DNA of 50,783 nt, from assembly GCA_024684815.1 (NCBI GenBank), contig JAIKWL010000070.1, positions 1 through 50,783 of the forward strand, in the 5' to 3' direction. The notes under the pieces are model-generated. The model did not search any database, was not told the DNA's origin, and saw only the letters and a program-made list of their open reading frames with translations. Below are positions 19,041 through 26,211 of the stretch, piece after piece. This stretch comes from Saccharofermentans sp. Its GTDB lineage: Bacteria > Bacillota > Clostridia > Saccharofermentanales > Saccharofermentanaceae. Positions within the stretch are counted from its first letter, which is position 1, and every line of letters starts with the position of its first letter. Made by a program: the position numbers and the translations under genes.

Positions 19041-19133
19041 TTCCACGGAAGAGGTGTTTGTAAGAGGGGTTTCCGTGGAATTTTCGGTGTTTTTTCCACG
19101 GAGGAGGCAGTTTTATGAGGATTTTCCGTGGAA
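19041..19133. repeat. Tandem pair of 40-base palindromic repeats
   Basis: Two copies of a 40-base element, 19041-19080 and 19094-19133, separated by 13 bases. Each begins TTCCACGGA and ends TTCCGTGGAA, which are inverse complements, so each can form a stem of about 10 bp with a 20-base loop. By eye 32 of 40 positions agree, and the arms are far better conserved than the loops. No T tract follows. The pair lies between a GNAT gene and the terminator of the convergent AraC gene. Confidence 0.75.
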
Positions 19134-19161
19134 CTGAGCTCTATCGAAAAGCAGGGTAAAC

Positions 19162-19193
19162 AAAAAGAGCCATCTCTTTTGTGAAGATGACTC
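19162..19193 (-). terminator. Terminator of the AraC-type regulator gene
   Basis: On the minus strand GAGTCATCTT pairs with AAGAGATGGCTC (one G-T pair, a short internal mismatch), followed by five T. It lies 26 bases after the regulator's stop codon. Confidence 0.8.
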
Positions 19194-19218
19194 CTGATCT
19201 TTAGCTCCTGTAAAAACT

Positions 19219-19971
19219 TTATTCCTGGTCGCCGTTCATCCAGCTCTGGTGATAATTCCTTCTCCTGTATTCTTCAGGTGTCATGCCTGTGGTCTTTTTG
19301 AAGACCTGGATAAAGTGGGACTGTGAAGAAAAGCCCAGATAATTCGCGATCGTAAGCGAGGACTCGTCTAAATGTCTTAACATGTTGCATGCGACGCTGA
19401 TCTTCTGGTCTCTTATGTAACGGCTTAAGGTTATCCCCATCTCAGCCTTGAAGAGCTTGGAAAGATAACTTGAATTAAGAGAAAGAGAATCGGCTATTGA
19501 TTCAACTGTAAGATTTTCCTGGATATGTGATCTGATGTAATCGATTGCGACTACTATGTGGCGGGATACGACGCGGTTCTTGGAAAGATCGCTCATCTTA
19601 CGGCAATAGGCGCGCAAAAGGTCGTTCTGGATCGCATATACCTCATCAACAGATGTAGCGACATCAATGAGTTCGATATAGATATCGCTCAGATTATATG
19701 CGATGGATATCTCAAGACCGGCTTCGATGCAGAATCTGCTTACGAGAGCAGCAAGGATGATCGTATGATATTTTACGTTGCGGAGCTTGTCGGTGCTTAA
19801 GACACCGAGAGTCTGGTTATCGTGGAACGTACCGAGAGAATCCTCCAGTCTTGCCATGTTGCCACTTGCAACGATCTCGTAGAAGCTGATCTCACTGTTG
19901 TATGCCACCTGGCGGTTGCCGGATTCGCCTTCGTCCATCAGTCTTTTGGTCAATTCTTTTTCGATATTCAT
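19219..19971 (-). CDS. AraC family transcriptional regulator
   Basis: A 250-residue regulator. The C-terminal 100 or so residues carry the double helix-turn-helix of AraC/XylS proteins (YIRSHIQENLTVESIADSL, SSYLSKLFKAEMGITLSRYI and GFSSQSHFIQVFKKTTGMTP). The N-terminal part (about 1-140) is alpha-helical and lacks the cupin pattern, resembling the YesN/two-component-like group of Gram-positive AraC proteins; no receiver domain is present. Start chosen at ATG 19971, 8 bases after AAGGAG (19980-19985 on the other strand), removing 18 residues from the longest reading. It is divergent from the acyltransferase operon, which may be its target. Confidence 0.92.
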   Translation of the reverse strand: MNIEKELTKRLMDEGESGNRQVAYNSEISFYEIVASGNMARLEDSLGTFHDNQTLGVLSTDKLRNVKYHTIILAALVSRFCIEAGLEISIAYNLSDIYIELIDVATSVDEVYAIQNDLLRAYCRKMSDLSKNRVVSRHIVVAIDYIRSHIQENLTVESIADSLSLNSSYLSKLFKAEMGITLSRYIRDQKISVACNMLRHLDESSLTIANYLGFSSQSHFIQVFKKTTGMTPEEYRRRNYHQSWMNGDQE

Positions 19972-20206
19972 AGGATATTCTCCTTGTCCGGTAAGTTTCA
20001 GAAAACAAAATGTTAAATCTATCACAAAAATTGTATATTTCTTTTTGTATCGTGTAAAGTATTCTTGAGAAAACCGTTCGAAAAAACCGATGTCATAAAA
20101 TATTACAAACTTAACGAAATAAGGGGTTTAGGGCAAATAATTATTGAGTTATTGCTCGAAAAGTAATAGAATTTTAAGGTAGTAATAGTGGGAGGATGTG
20201 CATAAC

Positions 20207-20863
20207 ATGACAGATGAACTTAAAGACATTATTTATGCCGATTTGTTCAGATACACAGGAAATGCGCGTCGTTATAAGAACATATATGCCTGCTATCTTG
20301 AAGAAAGAAGATCTTCCCCCGAGTTCAGTTATATAAGCGTAATGAGACGTACGCGTTATTATGCTGACCAGATCAACAAATATGACGGGATCAGAAAGAA
20401 GCTCAACCAGATCAAGTTTGCCGTGAGTAACTTCAGGCTCGACCGCTTAAGCCGCAAATATCACTTCCAGATCCCTTATGATACGGATATCGGCAAAGGA
20501 TTCTACCTTGCTCACTTCGGCCGTGTGATCATCCACCCGAAGAGCGTTATCGGGCACAATGTCAATGTGTCGACAGGTGTCGTAATAGGAACGCAGTTCA
20601 GAGGCAAGAGGAAGGGATCGCCTCACATTGGTAATTATGTATGGATAGGTGCCAATGCCGTTATCGTAGGAAATATCAGGATCGGCAACAACGTTCTTAT
20701 TGCCCCCGGAGCATATGTCAACTTTGACGTTCCGGACGGTTCGATCGTAATCGGCAACCCCGGACTTATCAGAAGATCGCCGGGTGCCACGCTCAATTAC
20801 ATCAATAACACGATCCTCTTCGACGAATACAATGTTCGTTCGGACGGAGTCAAGCAGTGGTAG
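20207..20863 (+). CDS. Serine acetyltransferase-like hexapeptide protein
   Basis: A 218-residue acyltransferase. The C-terminal part is a left-handed beta helix of hexapeptide repeats (VIIHPKSVIGHNVNVSTGVV, IGNYVWIGANAVIVGNIRIG) as in CysE, with the AHFGRVIIH segment carrying the catalytic-type His. The N-terminal helical domain (1-95) is Arg/Tyr-rich and differs from the CysE hexamerisation domain, so polysaccharide or another acceptor is as plausible as serine. Start ATG 20207 is 11 bases from GGGAGG; the GTG at 20198 is too close to it. It overlaps the aminopeptidase gene by 7 bases. Confidence 0.85.
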   Translation: MTDELKDIIYADLFRYTGNARRYKNIYACYLEERRSSPEFSYISVMRRTRYYADQINKYDGIRKKLNQIKFAVSNFRLDRLSRKYHFQIPYDTDIGKGFYLAHFGRVIIHPKSVIGHNVNVSTGVVIGTQFRGKRKGSPHIGNYVWIGANAVIVGNIRIGNNVLIAPGAYVNFDVPDGSIVIGNPGLIRRSPGATLNYINNTILFDEYNVRSDGVKQW

Positions 20864-22098
20864 ATCCCTCGTTTTACAGACACAACAGAGAGTCATTTGC
20901 CGCCGCGCTGCCGGACTGCACCGCGGCGCTGTTATTTTCGGGCGAACAAAAACAGATGTCGAGGGATTCCGATTACAGATTTTTTGCTGACCGGAATTTC
21001 TTTTACCTGACCGGCTTGGAACTCCCGGATCTTATCTTATTGATCGAAAAGACTGACAGAAACGTCACAACGAGGATATTTGCTCCTGCAAGGGATTCCA
21101 TGAAGGAACGCTGGCATGGTAAAAGAATGGATCCTGCGGATATTGCCGCAATCTCAGGGCTTGAAACGGATGAGGTATTAGATCTCGAGAAATATGAGGA
21201 AAAGGAGTTCGATCTCATTAAGAATGAAGATGTCGGCATATACCTTGACAGTTCATCGGTAATGACAAAGCCGTTCGACCTTAAAGCGAGGATCGAAAAG
21301 GGAGGAAGGAAAGTATCTGATCTTTCTGAGATAACCACGCCCTTACGCATGGTCAAGCAGCCACATGAGATAGAGGCTGTAAGAGAAGCCGCAAGGATCA
21401 CCGAGGAAGCTGTTGATGAGATGAAAAAGCTTATCCGCCCCGGCATTTCGGAATATGAACTGTATCTTAAGCTTGAGTATGAGATGGCATTAAGGAGTTC
21501 CATGAACTTCGCTTTTGAGACTATAGTCTCATGCGGGAGAAATGCGTTCTATCTTCATCATTCGGATCCGGAGAAGGACGGCGACGGGATCTGTAAGGCC
21601 GGTTCGATCATTCAGATCGATGTCGGAGCAAGAGTTGATGGTTATTGCGCCGATATCTCAAGAATCTTTTTCGTAGGTCAACCTGAAGGAGAAGATGATA
21701 AAAGGATGAAACTCTTAGAGCTGATACGTGATCTCAGAAAAGTAGCCTTCGAGTTCATCGCACCCGGAAAAACTTTTGCATCGCTTAATTCACAAATGTA
21801 TGACATCGCCGGCAAATGGCTTGCAGGACAAGGTCTTATAACCGATAATTTTACCGAAGAGGATGTCCGCCGGTATTACTGGCATAACACCTCGCATCAT
21901 CTCGGGCTTGATGTTCATGACGTCGGGCCGAGGGATAAGGAATTTGAGTCAGGTAATTGCCTTGCAGTCGAGCCCGGTGTTTATATTCCCGAATGGGGTA
22001 TCGGATTTAGGATCGAGGATGACCTGCTGGTTACTGAAGACGGCTGTCAGCTCCTGAGCTCCGGGAAGGACGGCCCGGAGGGAATAATTGTCGGATAA
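20857..22098 (+). CDS. pepP: Xaa-Pro aminopeptidase (M24 family)
   Basis: A 413-residue metallopeptidase that removes an N-terminal residue preceding proline. The N-terminal AMP_N domain (RDSDYRFFADRNFFYLTGLE) is followed by the pita-bread fold with two-metal ligands in IQIDVGARVDGYCADISR (both Asp), HHLGLDVHDVG (His), AVEPGVYI (Glu) and GFRIEDD (Glu). All five expected ligands are present. The start is GTG 20857, overlapping the preceding gene by 7 bases, so translation is probably coupled. It overlaps the next gene by 11 bases. Confidence 0.95.
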   Translation: MVDPSFYRHNRESFAAALPDCTAALLFSGEQKQMSRDSDYRFFADRNFFYLTGLELPDLILLIEKTDRNVTTRIFAPARDSMKERWHGKRMDPADIAAISGLETDEVLDLEKYEEKEFDLIKNEDVGIYLDSSSVMTKPFDLKARIEKGGRKVSDLSEITTPLRMVKQPHEIEAVREAARITEEAVDEMKKLIRPGISEYELYLKLEYEMALRSSMNFAFETIVSCGRNAFYLHHSDPEKDGDGICKAGSIIQIDVGARVDGYCADISRIFFVGQPEGEDDKRMKLLELIRDLRKVAFEFIAPGKTFASLNSQMYDIAGKWLAGQGLITDNFTEEDVRRYYWHNTSHHLGLDVHDVGPRDKEFESGNCLAVEPGVYIPEWGIGFRIEDDLLVTEDGCQLLSSGKDGPEGIIVG

Positions 22099-23101
22099 CA
22101 GTTCAGTCGTAACCGCTGTTCTCATTGCGGTATTGATAGTGCTTTTGTTAGTCCTTGCCGGAGGACTGCTTCTTGCGTTGTTTATTTCCTATACCGATAA
22201 GATATTTAATAAGATCTTTAACAGACCCCGGCCTCTGCCGCAGGTCGACAGATCACCTTCTGATATCGACAGGAGCACGATCATAGGACGCGGAAAGAAC
22301 TGGTTCTATACTTTCCATAATGAGTGGCTGGGTGTAAGGGCAACATCCTTTGACGGGTGCAAACTGTCAGGTTATTACAGGCCGTCATCGGATAAAACAT
22401 GCCGTACAATGGTGATCCTTGTTCACGGTTACGATGAATCACCTGCAGAGATGTCCGCATATGCAAGACTCATGATGCGCAAAGTACAGTGCCATTGCCT
22501 TATCACTCATATGAGAGCTCACGGTATGAGCGGCGGTAAGAATTTCACATGGGGACTGATGGAGAGCGTTGATCTTGATACATGGTTTGCATTTACGAAA
22601 AGGCGTCTGGGCAATAACTGCAGGATCTATCTTGTGGGAAGAGGCGCGGGTGCCACAGCGTGCCTTCTTGCTGCACAGCAAAAAGAATTCGATCCTGCCG
22701 TCTGCGGGATAATCGCGGATTCGCCGGTGTCATCACTTAACACTTTTATGAAGACGACATTGCCGAAGAGTACGAATATATCTCCTGATTGGATAATCGG
22801 ACGTGTAAGAAAGGTTGCAATGCGCAAGTTCGGATTTGATATCAACCGTTGTGATGCAACTGCTCATGCAAGCAGCATAAAGGTTCCGGTCCTTATATTC
22901 CAGGGCGGTGAGGACGAGATAACACCACCTCCCGGGTCCCGTGATATCTACGATAATCTCCGCTGCAGAAAGAGAATGGTTATCGTTAATAATGCTAAAC
23001 ACCTGGAGTGTTATGAACGCTCACAGGCTATGTATGAGCGTGAAGTGCAGAGATTTATCGAATCCTGCATAGTAAGACTTGTGAAAATTGGTCGCTTGTA
23101 A
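22088..23101 (+). CDS. Membrane-anchored alpha/beta-hydrolase lacking Ser nucleophile
   Basis: A 337-residue protein with an N-terminal transmembrane helix (about 9-34) and an alpha/beta-hydrolase fold with the oxyanion-side motif VILVHGYDESPAEM. The nucleophile elbow, normally GxSxG, reads Gly184-Arg-Gly186-Ala-Gly188: the Ser position is Gly. The acid (Asp276 in GGEDEITPP) and His (His305 in NAKHLECYE) remain. Ordinary serine-hydrolase catalysis is therefore unlikely unless another residue substitutes. TTG start at 22088 with GGAGGGA about 5 bases upstream; it overlaps the aminopeptidase gene by 11 bases. Confidence 0.85.
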   Translation: MSDNSSVVTAVLIAVLIVLLLVLAGGLLLALFISYTDKIFNKIFNRPRPLPQVDRSPSDIDRSTIIGRGKNWFYTFHNEWLGVRATSFDGCKLSGYYRPSSDKTCRTMVILVHGYDESPAEMSAYARLMMRKVQCHCLITHMRAHGMSGGKNFTWGLMESVDLDTWFAFTKRRLGNNCRIYLVGRGAGATACLLAAQQKEFDPAVCGIIADSPVSSLNTFMKTTLPKSTNISPDWIIGRVRKVAMRKFGFDINRCDATAHASSIKVPVLIFQGGEDEITPPPGSRDIYDNLRCRKRMVIVNNAKHLECYERSQAMYEREVQRFIESCIVRLVKIGRL

Positions 23102-23143
23102 TTCCGTCAGGTATTTGTAAAATACTTCACGTGATTACAGATT

Positions 23144-24520
23144 ATGAGTACTGATATAGCCAACAAACGATCTATGCTTGAAGGAAGCCTGTGGAATAAG
23201 ATCCTCGGGTTTGCGTTTCCGCTTGCTCTTACGGGGATCCTGCAGCAGCTGTTTACCGCGGCGGATGTTGCTGTCGTGGGTAATTTCACTGGAGATCTCG
23301 GCAAAGCGGCAATGGCCGCGGTCGGTGCAAATACACCTATAGTTTCACTTATCGTTAACTCGTTCCTTGGAATATCGCTCGGAACAAATGTCGTTGTTGC
23401 CAATGCTGTCGGCAGAAAAGATGATGAGTGTGTTCAGAAAGCTGTTCATACATCGATGATCATCGCGGTCATCGGAGGCATCATCGTGTCAGTGATAGGG
23501 CAGATCATTGCCGAGCCGCTCCTAAGAGCACAGAACATATCTGAAGAAGCAGTGGATATGGCGATCCTTTATTTCCGTATTTATATTGCAGGACTTCCGG
23601 TGATACTGCTCTATAACTTTGAGGCTGCGATCTTCAGGGGAATCGGTAATACAAAGATACCTTTTCTTGCGCTTGTGATATCCGGAGTGATAAATGTCGG
23701 CCTCAATGTGTGTTTTGTAGTCGGATTCGGGCGCAATGTCGAGGGAGTTGCAACAGCTACCGTTATCTCAAATCTTATTAGCAGCATAATACTTCTCTTA
23801 TTCTTAAGTAAGTCAAAGACCGCTGCGAGGTTTGAAGCAAAAAAACTCCGGATCGACGGAAGGACCTTATGGAAGATACTGAAGATAGGTCTTCCTGCAT
23901 GTGCCCAGTCGGCGGTTTTTTCTTCTGCAAACATTATCATCCAGTCTGCAATAAACGGCCTCGGGACTACTGTTGCGGCAGCATCGAGCGCGGCATTTAA
24001 TATTGAGATCTTTTCCTATTATGTCCTGAACAGTTTCGGACAGGCATGCACGACGGTCACAGGACAGAATTACGGTGCCAGAAAGTTCGACAGATGCAAA
24101 AAGACACTGAAACTCTGTATTTTGGAAGGTGTCATTATCGAAGGGATAATGGTTTCATTTTTGCTTTTCTTCGGCAAAGCTCTGTTGTCTGTCTTTAATC
24201 AGGATCCGGAACTTATCGAGATCGGTTATATCCGAATTATGTTTATTACGACTGCACATCTTCTCTCGCTCTTTTATGATGTCATGAGCGGATATATGAG
24301 AGGATACGGAATATCACTTACACCGGCGATCGTGACTATGGTTACTATATGCGGGACCAGGATAATTTGGGTATTGACCGTGTTTGAGCAGTATCACACA
24401 TTTATGAGCCTCATGATAGTTTATCCGCTGAGCCTCGGCCTTAATGCCCTTATGATCTCTTTGCTGCTCCTTATAAGGCAGCCTGCAAAAAAACTGAGCG
24501 GGGAAAAAGCCCATTTATAA
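23144..24520 (+). CDS. MATE family efflux transporter
   Basis: A 458-residue, 12-helix multidrug and toxin extrusion antiporter of the Gram-positive NorM/DinF-like group. Its N-terminus (LEGSLWNKILGFAFPLALTG, then LQQLFTAADVAVVGNFTG) is the family pattern, and the second half repeats it with VTGQNYGARKF. It exports cationic compounds using Na+ or H+. The ribosome binding site before ATG 23144 is weak. A TPP riboswitch and thiamine transporter gene follow, but the intervening signals make co-transcription unlikely. Confidence 0.93.
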   Translation: MSTDIANKRSMLEGSLWNKILGFAFPLALTGILQQLFTAADVAVVGNFTGDLGKAAMAAVGANTPIVSLIVNSFLGISLGTNVVVANAVGRKDDECVQKAVHTSMIIAVIGGIIVSVIGQIIAEPLLRAQNISEEAVDMAILYFRIYIAGLPVILLYNFEAAIFRGIGNTKIPFLALVISGVINVGLNVCFVVGFGRNVEGVATATVISNLISSIILLLFLSKSKTAARFEAKKLRIDGRTLWKILKIGLPACAQSAVFSSANIIIQSAINGLGTTVAAASSAAFNIEIFSYYVLNSFGQACTTVTGQNYGARKFDRCKKTLKLCILEGVIIEGIMVSFLLFFGKALLSVFNQDPELIEIGYIRIMFITTAHLLSLFYDVMSGYMRGYGISLTPAIVTMVTICGTRIIWVLTVFEQYHTFMSLMIVYPLSLGLNALMISLLLLIRQPAKKLSGEKAHL

Positions 24521-24592
24521 AAAGGATTTGTTATTTTTCAAAGCCCTTGTAAAAAGAGATTTGTTATAGTATATTTTTCGCGACAAACGGAA

Positions 24593-24673
24593 ATCGGGGA
24601 GCCTTTATCGGCTGAGAGGGATCAAAAGATCCGACCCGCTGAACCTGACGGATAATGCCGGCGTAGGGAACCA
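24593..24673 (+). ncRNA. TPP (thi-box) riboswitch
   Basis: The conserved thi-box elements occur in order: GGGGAGCC, GGCTGAGAGG, ACCCGCTGAACCTGA, GGATAATGCCGGCGTAGGGAA. CTGAGAG contacts the pyrimidine and the AATGCCGGCGTAGGGA strand completes the pyrophosphate arm. It binds thiamine diphosphate and usually lowers expression. It lies 85 bases upstream of the ThiT-aquaporin gene. A TATAGT near 24565 may be the -10. Confidence 0.95.
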
Positions 24674-24690
24674 AATATATATTTTTTCAT

Positions 24691-24751
24691 CCTCTTGTCA
24701 TTGGCACTACCTTTGGTTTAAGCAACTCCCAAAGATTTCATACGACGGAGG
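24691..24751 (+). promoter_or_regulatory. Putative SD-sequestering expression platform
   Basis: CCTCTTGTC (24691-24699) can pair with GACGGAGG (24744-24751), the ribosome binding site of the following gene, with one bulged T and one G-T pair. CCAAA at 24671-24675 can pair with TTTGG at 24712-24716 as a competing helix. No T-tract terminator is seen, so control is probably at translation. Pairings were found by eye. Confidence 0.45.
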
Positions 24752-24758
24752 TGTTTTT

Positions 24759-26105
24759 ATGTCCAAACAAACTGCTTTATCCAATCGTGAGTATATCCGG
24801 AGGATATCCACGGGCGGAATCTGCTTAGCTCTTGCCTTTGTGCTCTCGCAGCTCAAGCTTTTCGAGATGCCGATGGGCGGAACGGTTACTCCTGCTTCAA
24901 CACTGCCTATCATCGTATACGGAGTTGCATTCGGACCTGTATGGGGATTCATCATTGCGTTTATCTTCAGCCTTCTACAGCTTATCGGAGGCTGGCTTGT
25001 AACTCCTTTCCAGGTATTGCTTGACTATACTATCGGTTATACAGCTCTGGGCATTGCCGGATTTGCCGCAATTAAGGCTGATTCAAGGCTCAGGATCCCC
25101 GGTGTTCTCAACAGATTCAGAGACACATCACTCATCAAGATCCTTGCTTTCTCTGTTATCGCATATGCAGTCAGATGGCTCGGTTCGGTAGCATCCGGCG
25201 TGATCTTCTATTCCGAATATGCCGCTGATGCAGGTTATGACAGCGCACTTGTTTATTCGATGGTCTACAACGGTTCATTCCTTCTTGCAGACCTCGCCAT
25301 ACTTGCGGTTGTTCTTGTTGTGCTCTATATGGTCATTCCTTCTGCAAAACAGGACGATACTCTTGTTACGGTAAAAAAGTATACAGCTGAATTTATCGGG
25401 ACTTTTGTCCTTGTATTTGTCGGCTGCGGAACAGCAATGGCAGTCGGATGTGATTCCGTTAACGGAAGCGGATATATCCTTACAGCTTTTGCGTTCGGTC
25501 TTGTTATCGTTGCTATGGCATATTCCATCGGAAATGTGTCAGGATGCCATATCAATCCCGCCGTATCTCTTGCCATGTTTATATCAGGCAAGATGACGAT
25601 CAAGGATTTCTGGGGTTATGTCGTATTCCAGATCCTGGGTTCAGTTTCAGGAGCAGGACTTCTTCAGTATCTTTTCTCTGTATCGGGAAAGATCGATATG
25701 ACAGGTGTCTACGATCAGGCTGAAGAGGAGATGGCCTCATGGGGTTTAGGCGCCAACACTCTTGCAGGTGTAAACGGTAATATCGTGGGAGGAACGCTTA
25801 TTGAACTCGTTCTCACATTCATCTTTGTTATCGCTATTCTCGGTGTGACTGACAGCAAATTCAAGCACGGCTCATTCGGCGGTCTTATTATCGGTCTTAC
25901 ACTTGTCCTTGTTCACATCATCGGGATCAGCTTCACGGGGACATCAGTCAATCCAGCCCGTTCGATCGGTCCTGCGCTCCTTTCAGGCGGCGAGGCCCTT
26001 ACAGATCTCTGGATCTTCATAGTGGCTCCTCTCGCCGGTGCTGCACTTGCTGCTCTTGTTTACAAGGCAATCGCGGGTGCACGTGATGATGAAGCCAAGG
26101 CCTGA
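24759..26105 (+). CDS. ThiT-like thiamine S component fused to aquaporin
   Basis: A single 448-residue frame. Residues 1-195 match the ThiT/YuaJ ECF substrate-binding component: a six-helix protein with the family stretches LALAFVLS, QVLLDYTIGYTALGIAGFA and GVIFYSEYAADAG, and VYSMVYNG (Tyr166, Asn171). After a short linker (about 195-205), residues 207-440 are a complete MIP channel: EFIGTFVLVFVGCG, first NPA box at 266-268, second NPA box at 398-400 followed by Arg401. The filter positions equal to E. coli AqpZ Phe43/His174/Thr183/Arg189 are Phe246, His386, Thr395 and Arg401, which predicts a water-type pore. No stop, frameshift or internal ribosome binding site lies at the junction. ATG 24759 follows GGAGG by 7 bases. 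The ECF ATPases and EcfT are not in the window. Confidence 0.92.
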   Translation: MSKQTALSNREYIRRISTGGICLALAFVLSQLKLFEMPMGGTVTPASTLPIIVYGVAFGPVWGFIIAFIFSLLQLIGGWLVTPFQVLLDYTIGYTALGIAGFAAIKADSRLRIPGVLNRFRDTSLIKILAFSVIAYAVRWLGSVASGVIFYSEYAADAGYDSALVYSMVYNGSFLLADLAILAVVLVVLYMVIPSAKQDDTLVTVKKYTAEFIGTFVLVFVGCGTAMAVGCDSVNGSGYILTAFAFGLVIVAMAYSIGNVSGCHINPAVSLAMFISGKMTIKDFWGYVVFQILGSVSGAGLLQYLFSVSGKIDMTGVYDQAEEEMASWGLGANTLAGVNGNIVGGTLIELVLTFIFVIAILGVTDSKFKHGSFGGLIIGLTLVLVHIIGISFTGTSVNPARSIGPALLSGGEALTDLWIFIVAPLAGAALAALVYKAIAGARDDEAKA

Positions 26106-26154
26106 TCAGCGTTTAGATTCAGAATTAAATCTCAGGATACCCTTTTCATGTAAT

Positions 26155-26194
26155 ATGCCGGCCGTATCTTATCGGATGCGGCCGGCATATTTTT
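26155..26194 (+). terminator. Strong terminator after ThiT-aquaporin
   Basis: ATGCCGGCCG pairs perfectly with CGGCCGGCAT across a 14-base loop, followed by a T run interrupted by one A. It closes the riboswitch gene as a single-gene transcript and also separates it from the convergent GGDEF gene. Confidence 0.93.
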
Positions 26195-26211
26195 GTCTTG
26201 AAAAAATAATA

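Noticed and set aside
25329..25440. Internal translation start making the aquaporin a separate gene
   Set aside because: An ATG exists at Met191, but there is no Shine-Dalgarno sequence before it and the frame is continuous.
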